Origin: Corylus avellana | Lineage: Eukaryota; Streptophyta; Magnoliopsida; Fagales; Betulaceae | Reading direction: 5' to 3' | NCBI RefSeq assembly: GCF_901000735.1 | Contig: NC_081548.1 | Location: 5,580,133-5,644,132 of the forward strand | Length of the DNA: 64,000 nt | Part shown: positions 9,521 through 19,978 of the stretch, in pieces | Numbering within the stretch: the stretch's first letter is position 1 | Layout of the letters: each line of letters begins with the position of its first letter | Notes under the pieces: generated by a model | Databases searched by the model: none | Seen by the model: only the letters and a program-made list of their open reading frames with translations | What the model was told of the DNA's origin: nothing | Position numbers and translations under genes: made by a program

Positions 9521-10945
9521 ATGGAGTCCCAAAATCCGCAAATCTCACCACCCCATGCCTTCCAAGGCCCACCTGAAACCGCTCACCGCTCGCCCATGTC
9601 CGGTTTTGCGGCCAACATCGTAGACAAAGTGAAAACCAACTTAGTTTTCCAGTCAAAATGGGCGGAATTGAATGGGGCAATGGGAGACTTAGGCACATAC
9701 ATACCAATAGTGCTGGCCCTGACACTAGTAGATGGCCTTAATCTAGGCACAACATTAATATTCACCGGGGTCTACAACATTATCACTGGTGCCATCTATG
9801 GTGTCCCCATGCCAGTCCAGCCCATGAAGTCCATCGCTGCAGCAGCCTTAGCGGGCCCCGGTTTCGGCGTCCCAGAGATCATGGCTGCTGGAATTTTGAC
9901 CGGGGGAATACTAATTGTTCTGGGTGTCACAGGGTTGATGAAGCTGGCGTATAACTTGATTCCTCTACCTGTTGTTAGGGGAATTCAGCTGGCACAGGGC
10001 TTTTCATTTGCACTGACTGCGGTTAAATACGTCAGAAAAGTACAGGATTTTTCCAAGTCAAAAGCTAAGGGGGACAGGCAGTGGCTCGGGCTGGATGGAT
10101 TGGTCTTGGCTATTGTTTGTTTTTGTTTTATTGTTATTATTACTGGTGCAGGAGAGAAATGCAGCGGCGAAAGAGATGAAGAAACAAATGTTGATTTGGG
10201 TGTTCATGAAGAAAGGCCTAGAAGAAAAAGAAGAAATTTCAGAAAAATTATCTTAGCTTTTCCTTCAGCCTTTATTATATTTGTGTTGGGTGTTGTATTG
10301 GCTTTTATAAGAGAGCCTAACGTGGTGCATGACATCAAATTTGGGCCGTCTGTTATGGAAGTAGTGTCCATCTCAAAGCATGCATGGAAGGAAGGGTTCA
10401 TAAAGGGTACAATTCCTCAACTTCCCTTGTCAATATTGAATTCCGTGATCGCTGTCTGCAAGCTGTCATCGGATCTTTTTCCGGGAAATGACTTCTCGGC
10501 GACGTCACTGTCGGTGACCGTCGGGTTAATGAACGTGATCGGGTGCTGGTTCGGAGCCATGCCGAGCTGCCACGGCTCGGGCGGGCTAGCCGGGCAGTAC
10601 AAGTTTGGTGGGAGGAGTGGTGGGTGCGTGGCCCTTCTTGGCACAGCAAAATTGATCTTGGGTTTGGTATTAGGGAGCTCTTTGGTGAAGATTTTGAGCC
10701 AATTTCCTGTTGGTGTCCTTGGGATTCTGCTCTTGTTCGCTGGAATTGAGCTTGCCATGGCTTCAAGGGACATGAATACCAAGGAGGAATCATTTGTCAT
10801 GCTTCTTTGTACAGCAGTTTCTCTAGTGGGATCAAGTGCTGCTCTTGGCTTTGTGTGTGGGATTCTTGCTCATTTGCTTCTAAGGTTAAGAGATTATAGA
10901 AAGGGTCAACCCCTTTCAACGTTGTGGATGCATGAAAACCAATAA
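9521..10945 (+). CDS. MOT1: MOT1-type molybdate transporter (copy A)
   Basis: An intronless 474-residue frame. It belongs to the MOT1 group of the sulfate-transporter superfamily (also called SULTR5), high-affinity molybdate carriers that lack a STAS domain. Family members move molybdate at the plasma membrane, mitochondria or vacuole, feeding molybdenum-cofactor enzymes such as nitrate reductase. Visible signatures are GDLGTYIP (residues 55-62), the P-rich VPMPVQPMKS motif (95-104) and the HGSGGLAGQYKFGGRSG motif (351-367). There are about ten hydrophobic segments and a charged loop at about 212-241 (RPRRKRR). The length fits known members (about 450-470). The first ATG follows a TATA box by 67 bp. 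It differs from copy B at H229, V278, F344 and S353; here W343-F344 is the family-typical form, whereas S353 replaces the usual Ala of HGAGG. Target membrane cannot be decided from sequence. Confidence 0.95.
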   Translation: MESQNPQISPPHAFQGPPETAHRSPMSGFAANIVDKVKTNLVFQSKWAELNGAMGDLGTYIPIVLALTLVDGLNLGTTLIFTGVYNIITGAIYGVPMPVQPMKSIAAAALAGPGFGVPEIMAAGILTGGILIVLGVTGLMKLAYNLIPLPVVRGIQLAQGFSFALTAVKYVRKVQDFSKSKAKGDRQWLGLDGLVLAIVCFCFIVIITGAGEKCSGERDEETNVDLGVHEERPRRKRRNFRKIILAFPSAFIIFVLGVVLAFIREPNVVHDIKFGPSVMEVVSISKHAWKEGFIKGTIPQLPLSILNSVIAVCKLSSDLFPGNDFSATSLSVTVGLMNVIGCWFGAMPSCHGSGGLAGQYKFGGRSGGCVALLGTAKLILGLVLGSSLVKILSQFPVGVLGILLLFAGIELAMASRDMNTKEESFVMLLCTAVSLVGSSAALGFVCGILAHLLLRLRDYRKGQPLSTLWMHENQ

Positions 10946-11543
10946 AAGCCAAAGCTCTTGAAGCCTTCGGTTTAGCCTATGTTGTGACATGCAAAGATAT
11001 GGTTGTGTTTTATTTCAAAGTAATGATATCAAGTAGACTATTATACGACTGTCGTACAACTGAATGATGTGACAATGAATTACTCTGATTTATCCCAGTT
11101 GTATAACTGTGTCTAACAATCTACTAAATAGCATTGTTGTTTGTTTTAAGGATTTGCCTATGAGTGGGAGATTGTGGTGGCAAAAAGTTGAAGACAATGT
11201 GTATTTTCCACCTTTATTTTTGTTGTCTTGTGATGGGGACTGCAATTGGAATCAAGTAGAGGGGCTATTCACAATGGTGAATTTCCTTGCTTCCTCCCCA
11301 CCTATATTGTAGATCTCCTGCAATGTATCATGTAAATATTTGCTTGCTATGATGCTATGAAGAATAAAAGTAGTCAAAACTTTTGTAATTGTGGCTTCAC
11401 TGTTGCCTTTTCTCTTATGTTGTCCACTTTCTCCTTAATTATGTGTTGCTTGTGATCATATGATCAGGTATATATATATAATAATCTTAATTTGCGATGG
11501 TGAAATGAACAACTTATATACCACTTTCTAGCACTGTAATTTA

Positions 11544-11585
<42 letters not shown>

Positions 11586-12734
11586 TTGTTTTCACTTTAC
11601 TTATGTGAAATAACTCCGTTGCTTTCCACTAAGAAAGGAAGATACATAGCATATCAATAAAGGTAAAAAGAAGGAAAAAAAAACAAATGATATGAGAACC
11701 CAATTCTCCATATCATATTCTTCGATGCTGAATTAACTATTTGGGTGTTTTTATTCCTTTTGTAATATTCTAAGGGCTAATCTTCCACTTAGATAGCTCC
11801 ATAGCTTGATCTTGACAGGCCATGAGGAGCATTAGAAGTAAATAAGTAAAAAAAATCAAAGAAACAGAGGAAATGCTAGCTATCCATGAACTTTCAACAA
11901 CAAGCAGAACTGTTCATAAACATTGTTGCTTGGGGATTGATCGATAGAGTTTTCCTCCTAAACAGGCTCCGAATTCCGTCTACAAAATTGTCATACACGC
12001 GTCCCTTAGCACGTGAGAAGCCCATGTTTGAATAGAATAACCTCCAACTCTTTTAATGTTATATTAAAAAAAAAATGTGTTTTTCTTCTCATGTACTCAA
12101 ATGACACATACCAATTTTCTCCAACTCAGTTTAGATTAAAACGTCTATATCTACGAGCCACACACATATATAATTTGGACTAAGAGTGATGGCAGATTCA
12201 GTGCATGCATCATGATTTGGAAGTCGAGCCTTTTTACTGGCCTCCTTTTGTATGGGGAGCGGGTCAATGAAGAAGAGGGGGATGGGATACCATATCCTTG
12301 AAGCACTTTATGTGCTAAATTCGCCACAAAAACAATCATCACACATGATGCTCTAACAACAAAAACACCCCCTCCCCCTCCCAAAGGCCACCTCTTGACT
12401 TTGTGAAAGGAATGGGCCGGGGTAAAATTAAGGTGGTGTGGTAGAACATGTTCTGCATCAAAGATGAGTTGGAAGACCAGAAAAATCCGCTAGGGACCTT
12501 CTTTTTGACTTAGTGATTGTTTGTTTGATTCTGCTCATATGTCTGCCTCCAAAAAAATATCTTGCAGAATAAAAGAAACAAAATACTCGAAGCATTAACT
12601 GAAACAGGCTCTAGATGTCATGCCATAAAGTATAGCTAGCCCACCATGCATTGATCTCTTCAGAAAGTATTATAATAAAGTAATTCATGAAATAAAGTAA
12701 TTCATGCTATTTAGTATAATGTTTATACAATTAC
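10946..12734. other. MOT1 downstream region, no supported gene
   Basis: The 3' UTR probably lies within the first 400 bases; an AATAAA-like signal is at about 11,363. A TTA trinucleotide microsatellite lies at about 11,547-11,585. Short frames at 11,109-11,312 (plus) and 12,151-12,384 (minus) are conserved in copy B simply because the whole segment is. They show no recognisable features. Confidence 0.55.
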
Positions 12735-13116
12735 TGTAACACCATGCTCTAAAAGGTATGATATTGTCCGCTTTGTGGTAAAGCCAATAACAAAACCTTG
12801 TGGACTGAGGCCCAAAGCAAACAATATCAATGTCATTTAGAGCGAGGTGTTACAAATGGCATAAGAGTCATTCTTCAGCCTGAGATTGGGGAGCGTGTAC
12901 AAGCGCATAAGAGTCGCCAGCGAGGAGGCTAGGTCCCAAGAGAGGGTGATTGTGGCATCTCACATCGCCTAGGGATGGGAATGTGCTTATATTTATACTC
13001 GCATATTTCTTGACAACAATGAGTTTTAAAGCCGTGATGACCATGAATCTGCTAGAAAGTCTAGTTCGAGGGAATCAAAAGCGGACAATATTATGTCTTT
13101 GGGGTGGAGCGTTACA
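12735..13116 (+). mobile_element. Solo LTR, 382 bp (copy A)
   Basis: The sequence begins TGTAACACC and ends GGAGCGTTACA, so it has TG...CA termini with a short inverted repeat TGTAAC/GTTACA. It is flanked by a perfect 5-bp direct repeat ATTAC (12,730-12,734 and 13,117-13,121). Near each end the words GATATTGTCCGCTTTG and its reverse complement recur. No internal region is present, so it is a solo LTR left by LTR-LTR recombination, or possibly a short LTR-like non-autonomous element. The copy B counterpart is 31,867-32,245 with the same target duplication. Confidence 0.8.
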
Positions 13117-13920
13117 ATTACCATACAGCTTAATGATTTTCACGGTCATCTGGGTCATTTTGCTTTCTCCTTCAATGAAACAAAGAGGAGCCTGAATGCA
13201 AGCAAGCTAGAAGAAAAGGAAACAAATTGATCTGGTGGTAGCTAAAGGTTTGCAAAGAGCTAGTCTCCATTGATCTTGAAATAAATCTGGGTTTAAGATG
13301 AAAACATGGGGTTTTTCTAGATCATCTTTGATCATATTTTGTAGAGAAATAAAAGACAAATGAACCATCCCATTCACGTCATTTTTCAGTTTACAATCAG
13401 AGAGACAGAGGATGCTTCTTTTTCTTCCTATCTACGTCGTAGGCTGTCGAGTTTTGGCTGCAAGAGTCAATGAAAATGGTCGTTTGTTATTATTCATCTT
13501 CTTTTTGACAAATACAACCGATCTTATCAGCTACCCTTTTTTGCTTGTCTGTTATTCATGTTGTTTTGAAGGTGTTAGAGCAGCAGCAAACAGGCTATTA
13601 TGAAAACGCTGAATTAGTAAATGGTGGACCCCTAATTTCACTTCATAATTGAACTTGAAAATCATTAATTAATTTAAAAAGACTGTAGATAGATTAATAT
13701 ATAAATAAATAAAATTTAATTTCTTAGTAAAAAATTCAAGAAATGAAATTTTCATCCTTTTTTAATGCTCATCATTGATTGTTTATATCATTCCAATATT
13801 TTTCTATTTTTCGAGCACATATTAACTCATACAACTCATTTGATAAGCTTATTAGAGAGATGTTACGGTTCTTCTTGATATTCTCTTAGTGTTTTTCTAA
13901 TTTGACGTGCATATTGTTTT

Positions 13921-13962
<42 letters not shown>

Positions 13963-14157
13963 GAATCTTAATTAAAAATATATATAAAACTAAAAAAATG
14001 ATGATATGTGTAGTCAGTACCATTAATAAAATGATGATATGTGTCAATCTTAATTAAAAAAAAAAATAGAAATATATAAAACTAAAAAATTAAAAACTTA
14101 AAATGATGACACGTCTCTTTCTATGCAACCCAGCTCGACGCCGCCACTGCCCTCATC
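13117..14157. other. Right end of copy A, no supported gene
   Basis: The first ~80 bp (13,117-13,165) resemble 433-505 in the same segment, a short internal duplication with the solo-LTR flank. A TA microsatellite is at about 13,923-13,959. At 13,968-14,009 about 588 bp present in copy B are replaced by 42 bp of filler resembling sequence just downstream. The frame at 13,412-13,603 has no recognised features. Confidence 0.55.
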
Positions 14158-14257
14158 NNNNNNNNNNNNNNNNNNNNNNNNNNNNNNNNNNNNNNNNNNN
14201 NNNNNNNNNNNNNNNNNNNNNNNNNNNNNNNNNNNNNNNNNNNNNNNNNNNNNNNNN
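14158..14257. other. Assembly gap, 100 N
   Basis: A second run of exactly 100 N at the right end of copy A. With the gap at 13-112 it makes copy A an isolated contig. Confidence 0.98.
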
Positions 14258-14358
14258 CTTCACACTAGGAACATTACAGTCACAAGTAGACGCGTTTGAA
14301 CATTCCAGAACCTCAAGCGCATCTACTCAAAACAGTGGTACTGAGGCCACTGAAGGCG
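14258..14358 (+). pseudogene. Possible exon fragment at contig edge
   Basis: Only one plus-strand frame is open here, encoding an S/T/Q-rich stretch containing LGTLQSQVDAFEHSR. It is followed by a good splice donor (GGCG|GTAACA at 14,359). The upstream part is lost in the gap and no continuing exon is recognised before the retrotransposon at 14,761. The protein family is not recognised. It could equally be chance open sequence. Confidence 0.25.
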
Positions 14359-14755
14359 GTAACATTTTCCCTCTTGTTTTCTTCATGTTACTTTCTTTAC
14401 TTTATATGTCTCAATGATTCCTTGTGTTTCGTTTTCATTATTGACCATTATTTTATTTTTCTTTTGCTTTGTTTTTGTTTTAAAATATATATATATATAT
14501 ATAAAATTTTTTAACATTATTTTCTCTCTCTCTCTCTCCCCGTCTTTCCATCTCTGTTGCTCGTCTTCTTCACCCAAACAAAAACAAGCTTTCTCCACCT
14601 AATCATGATCAGAGAGAGAGAAATTATTAAAAAGACCTAGATTCAATTATATCAGACCCAAACGAAAGGAAGAAGAATCAAGCAGAAACTATTGAAGGAG
14701 ATTGAGAAATGCATAAACTATTGAAAAATTAAACAGACCTAAACCCTTTGGATCA
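14359..14755. other. AT-rich spacer left of the retrotransposon
   Basis: The stretch contains a TA microsatellite at about 14,482-14,503 and a CT run at about 14,523-14,540. No gene was seen. The final CTGCC (14,756-14,760) is the retrotransposon target duplication. Confidence 0.6.
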
Positions 14756-14760
14756 CTGCC

Positions 14761-16126
14761 TGTAGTGCCCCAGAATTTTCAAAGCTATTTAAATAGATCA
14801 TTTCGATAATGATGTTATTTTAATATCTATTGTAGCTAAGGATTTTAATTCTTGGGAAATTTATGGTATTACAGAGAGTGGTAATTAAAGAATGGTAATT
14901 GGTGAAATAATAGGATAGTAAATGGTACGAAGAATTGTATGGGTAGGTAGAATAGTAAAGATAGAATAGTCAATGGTAGGTATAAGAAATGTAGACTTTT
15001 AAACAAGAAGGTAGAATAGTCAATGGTAGGTATACTAAGTGGGTAGGTGGAATAGTAAAATGAGGGTATAATTGTAAATTGAAGGTAGAATAGTATTTGA
15101 TTTTCTCCTATAAATAGAGCTCTTCTCCTTCACAATTTCACTACTCCTATCCCATCTCTTGCACATATTCTTCCTTCTTCCCCTTTTTACTCGGTCTTTC
15201 TTCTTTCTAAGAGTGTTTACTCAGAATAGAGAGAGAAAGGGCGAGACCAAGCGCTACAAGAAAGAAAGAACACAAGAGATAGCGGACTTTAGAAATTAGT
15301 TTTAAAAGATATACTAGTGGTGTTAGTCAAATTAGAGCAAACTAGATTCCTTCAGACCGCTTTTAGCTTCAGTCTAGAGGTAAGTAAATTCACTACCCCT
15401 TCTAAAATTACTTCATGTCATGCTATTTATTCATTCTTTAGTAAATTGTAAATGATTATTTTATTTACGTATTATTAAGTTATATTGCATGCATGAAGGA
15501 TTTCTAAAAGAATTATTTAGAAAGTTTCTATTTATTTAAACGCTTTCTAAGTACAACAAGTTTATATTTGAAAAGGTTTTCCATTTTGGGAAAAGAAAGT
15601 TAAGAAATGATGATGATTATAAGAAAGAAAAATGATGATAAACCCTCCTACATGTTGCCCTAAGATGCATCAAAAGAAGTACAAAAAAAAGTACAAGAGA
15701 TGAGATAAATGTTTATGAAATGAGGGCACATGTATGGAGGAGAGTATTTTTGGCCCCAAGATAAGTAAGAATGAGAAAGAGTTCGGTACCGATACTCGGA
15801 TGGAGGCGAAACCACTGAAGGAGGCTATGCCAGAAGGTGGTATTCCATCAACAGACCGTTGAGTGCACCAAGAGAAAGAGTTAATTGACGGTCGGGCATG
15901 GCTGAGGCCTCAGTTCAGTGCTATGGTCATAGGACCCGCAACCCTTGTACACAGGGGTAATAGTGTACATGGGCCCTATTATGAGAAAATGATACTATAA
16001 TTTCAACGATGATATGCTATGATGATTTACAAAGATTATTTATAATGATGCATTATGATGATGATTTATAAAGATGATTTACAATGATGATCTATTACTA
16101 GATGTAATAGTATGTATATGTTACGG
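14761..16126 (+). repeat. 5' LTR, truncated
   Basis: Nearly identical to the first ~1,365 bp of the 3' LTR (18,189 to about 19,553), apart from scattered substitutions and small indels such as an extra GTATTACA-like insertion near 14,865. Homology ends at TATGTTACGG. The next bases (TACCGATACCCG) belong to unrelated interior sequence. Confidence 0.9.
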
Positions 16127-16420
16127 TACCGATACCCGTGGAATTACGAAACCTTTGGCCACTGCTACAGCAGTAGAATCATGGAGCATGACAGAATCGT
16201 GAATAGTGATAGGACGATTGTCAAAGACAAAAGTTGGCTGCCATACGTCAGGATATGTAGCAAGTTCATTAGGGTGTGCAACAGGTACAACGGGAGGTAT
16301 AGCAGGCAGTTCAGGGGAAATAGCAGGCACGTCCAGTTGCACGTTAGGCATAACAATAGATTGTGTTGGAGGAGCAACATTCAAATCGATGTTGTTAACG
16401 GATGATGATGATGCTCCCAT
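16121..16420 (-). pseudogene. Antisense reading frame inside the LTR element
   Basis: A 99-codon frame, antisense to the element, starts MGASSSSVNNIDLNVAPP and is Pro/Val-rich in the middle. Its minus-strand upstream sequence (16,421-16,560) looks like a CT-rich 5' leader with a TTTAAAG-type TATA box near 16,550. Its stop codon lies at 16,121-16,123 in LTR sequence, so the original C-terminus was cut off by the deletion that truncated the 5' LTR. The family is not recognised. It could be an antisense accessory ORF of the kind known in some plant gypsy lineages, or captured host sequence. Confidence 0.4.
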
Positions 16421-16697
16421 ATTTAGGAGAGTAAGGAAAAATAGTTGAGAATACGAAGAATTTGGGAGAGATGAAGTATTGAGAAGAGACTGAGCATCAG
16501 AAACTGAAGAGATTTTTTTGAAGTTTCTCGAAGCAGCAGACGAGTGGCTTTAAAGAAATTTTTCACTTCCAGTGAAATAAACAGTAAACAACAAAGCGTT
16601 AGGCGACCTCGGGCCGCGAAGGATTTTTGTCAAAAGATCCCGTTGCTGTAGGATTTGGTCTCCTGTCATAAATTCGACTGAGCTCATTTTTTCAAAC

Positions 16698-16880
16698 TTA
16701 CTGTTCACTCAACGACTTTGGATTCCATGCGTGGGCAATTGTCATGCCAACGCGCACCACACGCACTCGTTCATTACCAGAAATCTTTCCTATAAATTCC
16801 CACCTCTTTCTCCATTGCAACACATGCCTTCTGATCATACCCCTTCGCTTGAAATCTTCTGCTAATAGCCTTCCATACAA
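16698..16880 (-). pseudogene. Second antisense frame inside the LTR element
   Basis: A 60-codon basic frame (containing RRGMIRRHVLQWRKRW) lies upstream of, and on the same strand as, the frame at 16,121-16,420. The composition looks protein-like (W, R and hydrophobics in a regular pattern), but the family is not recognised. It may be part of the same captured or accessory gene. Confidence 0.3.
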
Positions 16881-18188
16881 TGAAAGCTCAACTTTTTCTC
16901 CAAGTTGAGCGTATCCTCAAGAAAAAAAATGCAGCATCACGACTTGATTCACAAACCCAACACCTTATACTCTCAGTAGTAAACCATTGAAGCAAGATTA
17001 TCGTTGATCATGTCCTGAGGAAGCAAGATTATCCTTGATCATGCTTCTCAGGCTAAATATATCTCTTTTCTTCAAGTCTTCGTACATGACAGAAGAGAGA
17101 GAGCATCCGATGTGGGTATTTTGAAAGTCTCGGAAATGAGTCACATGCACATCATGTCCTGAAATGATTTTCAAATCTTCATTTCTAGAAAGTAACAGGC
17201 CTATCTTTCTCTCTTTTCTCTTCTTGACCTTGCAAGACCTAAGGGAGAGAAATTATAACATGAGTGTTTTGGGACATCCAGCTTGGAAACTTACCCATAT
17301 ACTACTTTGCTTGCTTATCAATTTCATCGCTAGAACGCAGCAAAGCACAGCATGTATTAATCAATAATGGATGAGAATCTTACATTTGATGTAATCGTGT
17401 ATTTCGTTTGAGTTGAAATCATAATTACGAGTTTCTTTTGTTGAGTTATGATTTATCAAGTAAAAATGTAGTACTGGAAGATTTTCGCTGATATTGTAGC
17501 ATCGACACAAAAGTTAGGATGAGAAAATAGAAACGGTTGTGTATTTAGAATGAATCGAATTATGATGTCACTTCTGAGGTACATTCATGTAATGATGTTT
17601 TTTTGGAAAATATAAATTGTAGAATGTTGGTGCTATTGACTTTTATAGGTTTGTGATGGTGAAAAGTTAATAATTATTAGAGCATCATATTAAAATTTCG
17701 TATGCATGATTTGGAATACTGAGATACTAAAGAGAATATAGGCAGGGATGATTTTTACACCTTTTTGATAAGATTGATTAAATTAGATCGAGAAAAATAT
17801 TTCAGGCTTGAAAGGAGGACTATGCTGTTTGGAGGTATGGACTATTGATTACATGATTTATTAATTTGATGTTTAAACCTTGACTGTAGACTATCGATGA
17901 ATAACTCGATTGTTGTTATTGAGGTTGAAAAAAAAAAAAAAAATGGAAAAGATTTTCAGGTAAGATTTTAGTGTGAATTGATGAATGATTGCAGAAATTG
18001 AGACTTTAGACTGTGAATAAGATTTACTCATAGAAGAAGAAGATGGAATTTCAATATGATAAAAGAGAGTAGGCTTTGATGAAGGATTGAAAGGAATATT
18101 TTAAAATCTGAATCCCTCAACTTGAAGATTGGACGATAATATTATAGGTTTTAATTTCGAGGACGAAATTCTAATAAGGAGGGAAGAT

Positions 18189-19978
18189 TGTAGTGTCCCA
18201 GAATTTTCAAAGCTATTTAAATAGATTATTTCGATAATGATGATTATTTTAATATCCATTGTAGCTAAGGATTTTAATTATTGGGAAATTTATGAGAGTG
18301 GTAATTAGAGAATGGTAATTGGTGAAATAATAGGATAGTAAATGGTACGAAGAATTGTATGGGTAGGTAGAATAGTAAAGATAGAATAGTCAATGGTAGG
18401 TATAAGAAATGTAGACTTTTAAACAAGAAGGTAGAATAGTCAATGGTAGGTATACTAAGTGGGTAGGTGGGAATAGTAAAATGAGGGTATAATTGTAAAT
18501 TGAAGGTAGAATAGTATTTGATTTTCTCCTATAAATAGAGCTCTTCTCTTTCACAATTTCACTACTCCTATCCCATCTCTTGCACATATTCTTCCTTCTT
18601 CCGCTTTTTACTCGTTCTTTCTTCTTTCTAAGAGTGTTTACTCAGAACAGAGAGAGAAAGGGCGAGACCAAGCGCTACAAGAAAGAAAGAACACAAGAGA
18701 TAGCGGACTTTAGAAATTAGTTTCAAAAGATATACTAGTGGTGTTAGTCATATTGGAGCAACTAGATTCCTTTATACCACTTTTAGCTTCAGTCTAGAGG
18801 TAAGTAAATTCACTACCCCTTCTAAAATTACTTCATGTCATGCTATTTATTCATTCTTTAGTAAATTGTAAATGATTATTTTATTTACGTATTATGAAGT
18901 TATATTGCATGCATGAAGGATTTCTAAAAGAATTATTTAGAAAGTTTCTATTTATTTAAACGCTTTCTAAGTACAACAAGTTTATATTTGAAAAGGTTTT
19001 CCATTTTGGGAAAAGAAAGTTAAGAAATGATGATGATTATAAGAAAGAAAAATGATGATAAACCCTCCTACATGTTGCCCTAAGATGCATCAAAAGAAGT
19101 ACAAAAAAAAGTACAAGAGATGAGATAAATGTTTATGAAATGAGGGCACATGTATGGAGGAGAGTATTTTTGGCCCCAAGATAAGTAAGAATGAGAAGAG
19201 TTCGGTACCGATACTCGGATGGAGGCGAAACCACTGAAGGAGGCTATGCCAGAAGGTGGTATTCCATCAACATGACCGTTGAGTGCACCAAGAAAAGAGT
19301 TAATTAACGGTCGGGCATGGCTGAGGCCACAGTTCAGTGCCATGGTCACAAGGACCCGCAACCCTCGTGCACAGGGGTAATAGTGTACATGGGCCTTATT
19401 ATGAGAAAATGATACTATATTTTCAATGATGATATGCTATGATGATTTACAGAGATTATTTATAATGATGCATTATGATGATGATTTATAAAGATGATTT
19501 ACAACGATGATCTATTACTAGATGTAATAGTATGTATATGTTACGGAAGATGCAACCATACATACGTATATTATTATGGCTAGAAGTATATTTATTTGCG
19601 GAAATGATTTTCAAAACTGAGAACAAGGAGTAAAACTATTTATGGTTGTGGATTTTACTTACTGGGCCCCTTTGGGCTCATTTAGTTTTATTTCTTGTTT
19701 TCAGGTAGAAAGGATGCTGGAATAGGAGGCCGGAATGGGGACGGGAATAATTATTAATTTTCAAAGTCTTTTCATATCAGTAATTGTAATAATATTCCGC
19801 ACTAAAGTTTAATGATTTCTAATTTCACTTGTAATAAAATCTCTTGAATAATGTTTTATACATTTATCGTATCCTTTAAATTCAAGTACTCTGGTAGACC
19901 TTATAGATCTTTGCAAAAATTTTTGTTGTGAAAGAAGAAAAGTAGCAAACTCGGCCTTAACGAGCTGGGGATGTTACA
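18189..19978 (+). repeat. 3' LTR, full length
   Basis: 1,790 bp from TGTAGTGTCCCAG to ATGTTACA. It retains the last ~425 bp missing from the 5' LTR, including a polyadenylation-like region with AATAAAATC near 19,832. Confidence 0.9.

Larger units (their letters stand above)
113..14157 (+). repeat. Large duplicated segment, copy A
   Basis: This contig-like block of 14,045 bp, with gaps on both sides, aligns collinearly and in the same orientation to 20,175-33,829. It begins with the same sequence as 20,175 and ends inside sequence matching 33,829. The coordinate offset is 20,062 at the left end, about 20,004 near 7.9 kb, 19,137 at the MOT1 gene and 19,673 at the right end. Two indels explain most of the shifts: about 866 bp extra in A near 7,950-8,800 and about 546 bp extra in B near 33,095-33,682. 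By eye the non-coding parts differ by a few per cent, and MOT1 by five bases in 1,425. It may be a second haplotype rather than a true duplicate (see findings). Confidence 0.97.
14761..19978 (+). mobile_element. LTR retrotransposon, deleted/non-autonomous, Ty3/gypsy-like
   Basis: The termini are TGTAGTG...GTTACA, and the flanking direct repeat CTGCC (14,756-14,760 and 19,979-19,983) is perfect. The 3' LTR (18,189-19,978) is 1,790 bp. The 5' LTR matches it closely from 14,761 to about 16,126, then stops, so it lacks its last ~425 bp and the primer-binding site. A purine-rich tract (AAGGAGGGAAGAT) precedes the 3' LTR, with the TTTCGAGGACGAAATT sequence that typically ends gypsy interiors. A TATA-like CTATAAATAG lies in each LTR (about 15,108 and 18,530). 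The interior is only about 2 kb and encodes no gag, protease, RT, RNase H or integrase. High LTR similarity suggests fairly recent insertion followed by deletion. Confidence 0.9.

Noticed and set aside
10398..10800. Long minus-strand frames opposite MOT1 (127 and 131 codons)
   Set aside because: Shadow frames of the MOT1 coding sequence; the plus-strand frame has the motifs and hydrophobic pattern.
11109..11312. 67-codon frame downstream of MOT1, also at 30,246-30,449
   Set aside because: No recognised features; sits in the probable 3' flank, and similarity between copies is explained by segment identity.
14103..14417. 104-codon frame containing a long run of X
   Set aside because: It spans the 100-N gap, so the two sides cannot be assumed to be in one frame or even adjacent; only the right-hand 101 bp are discussed.
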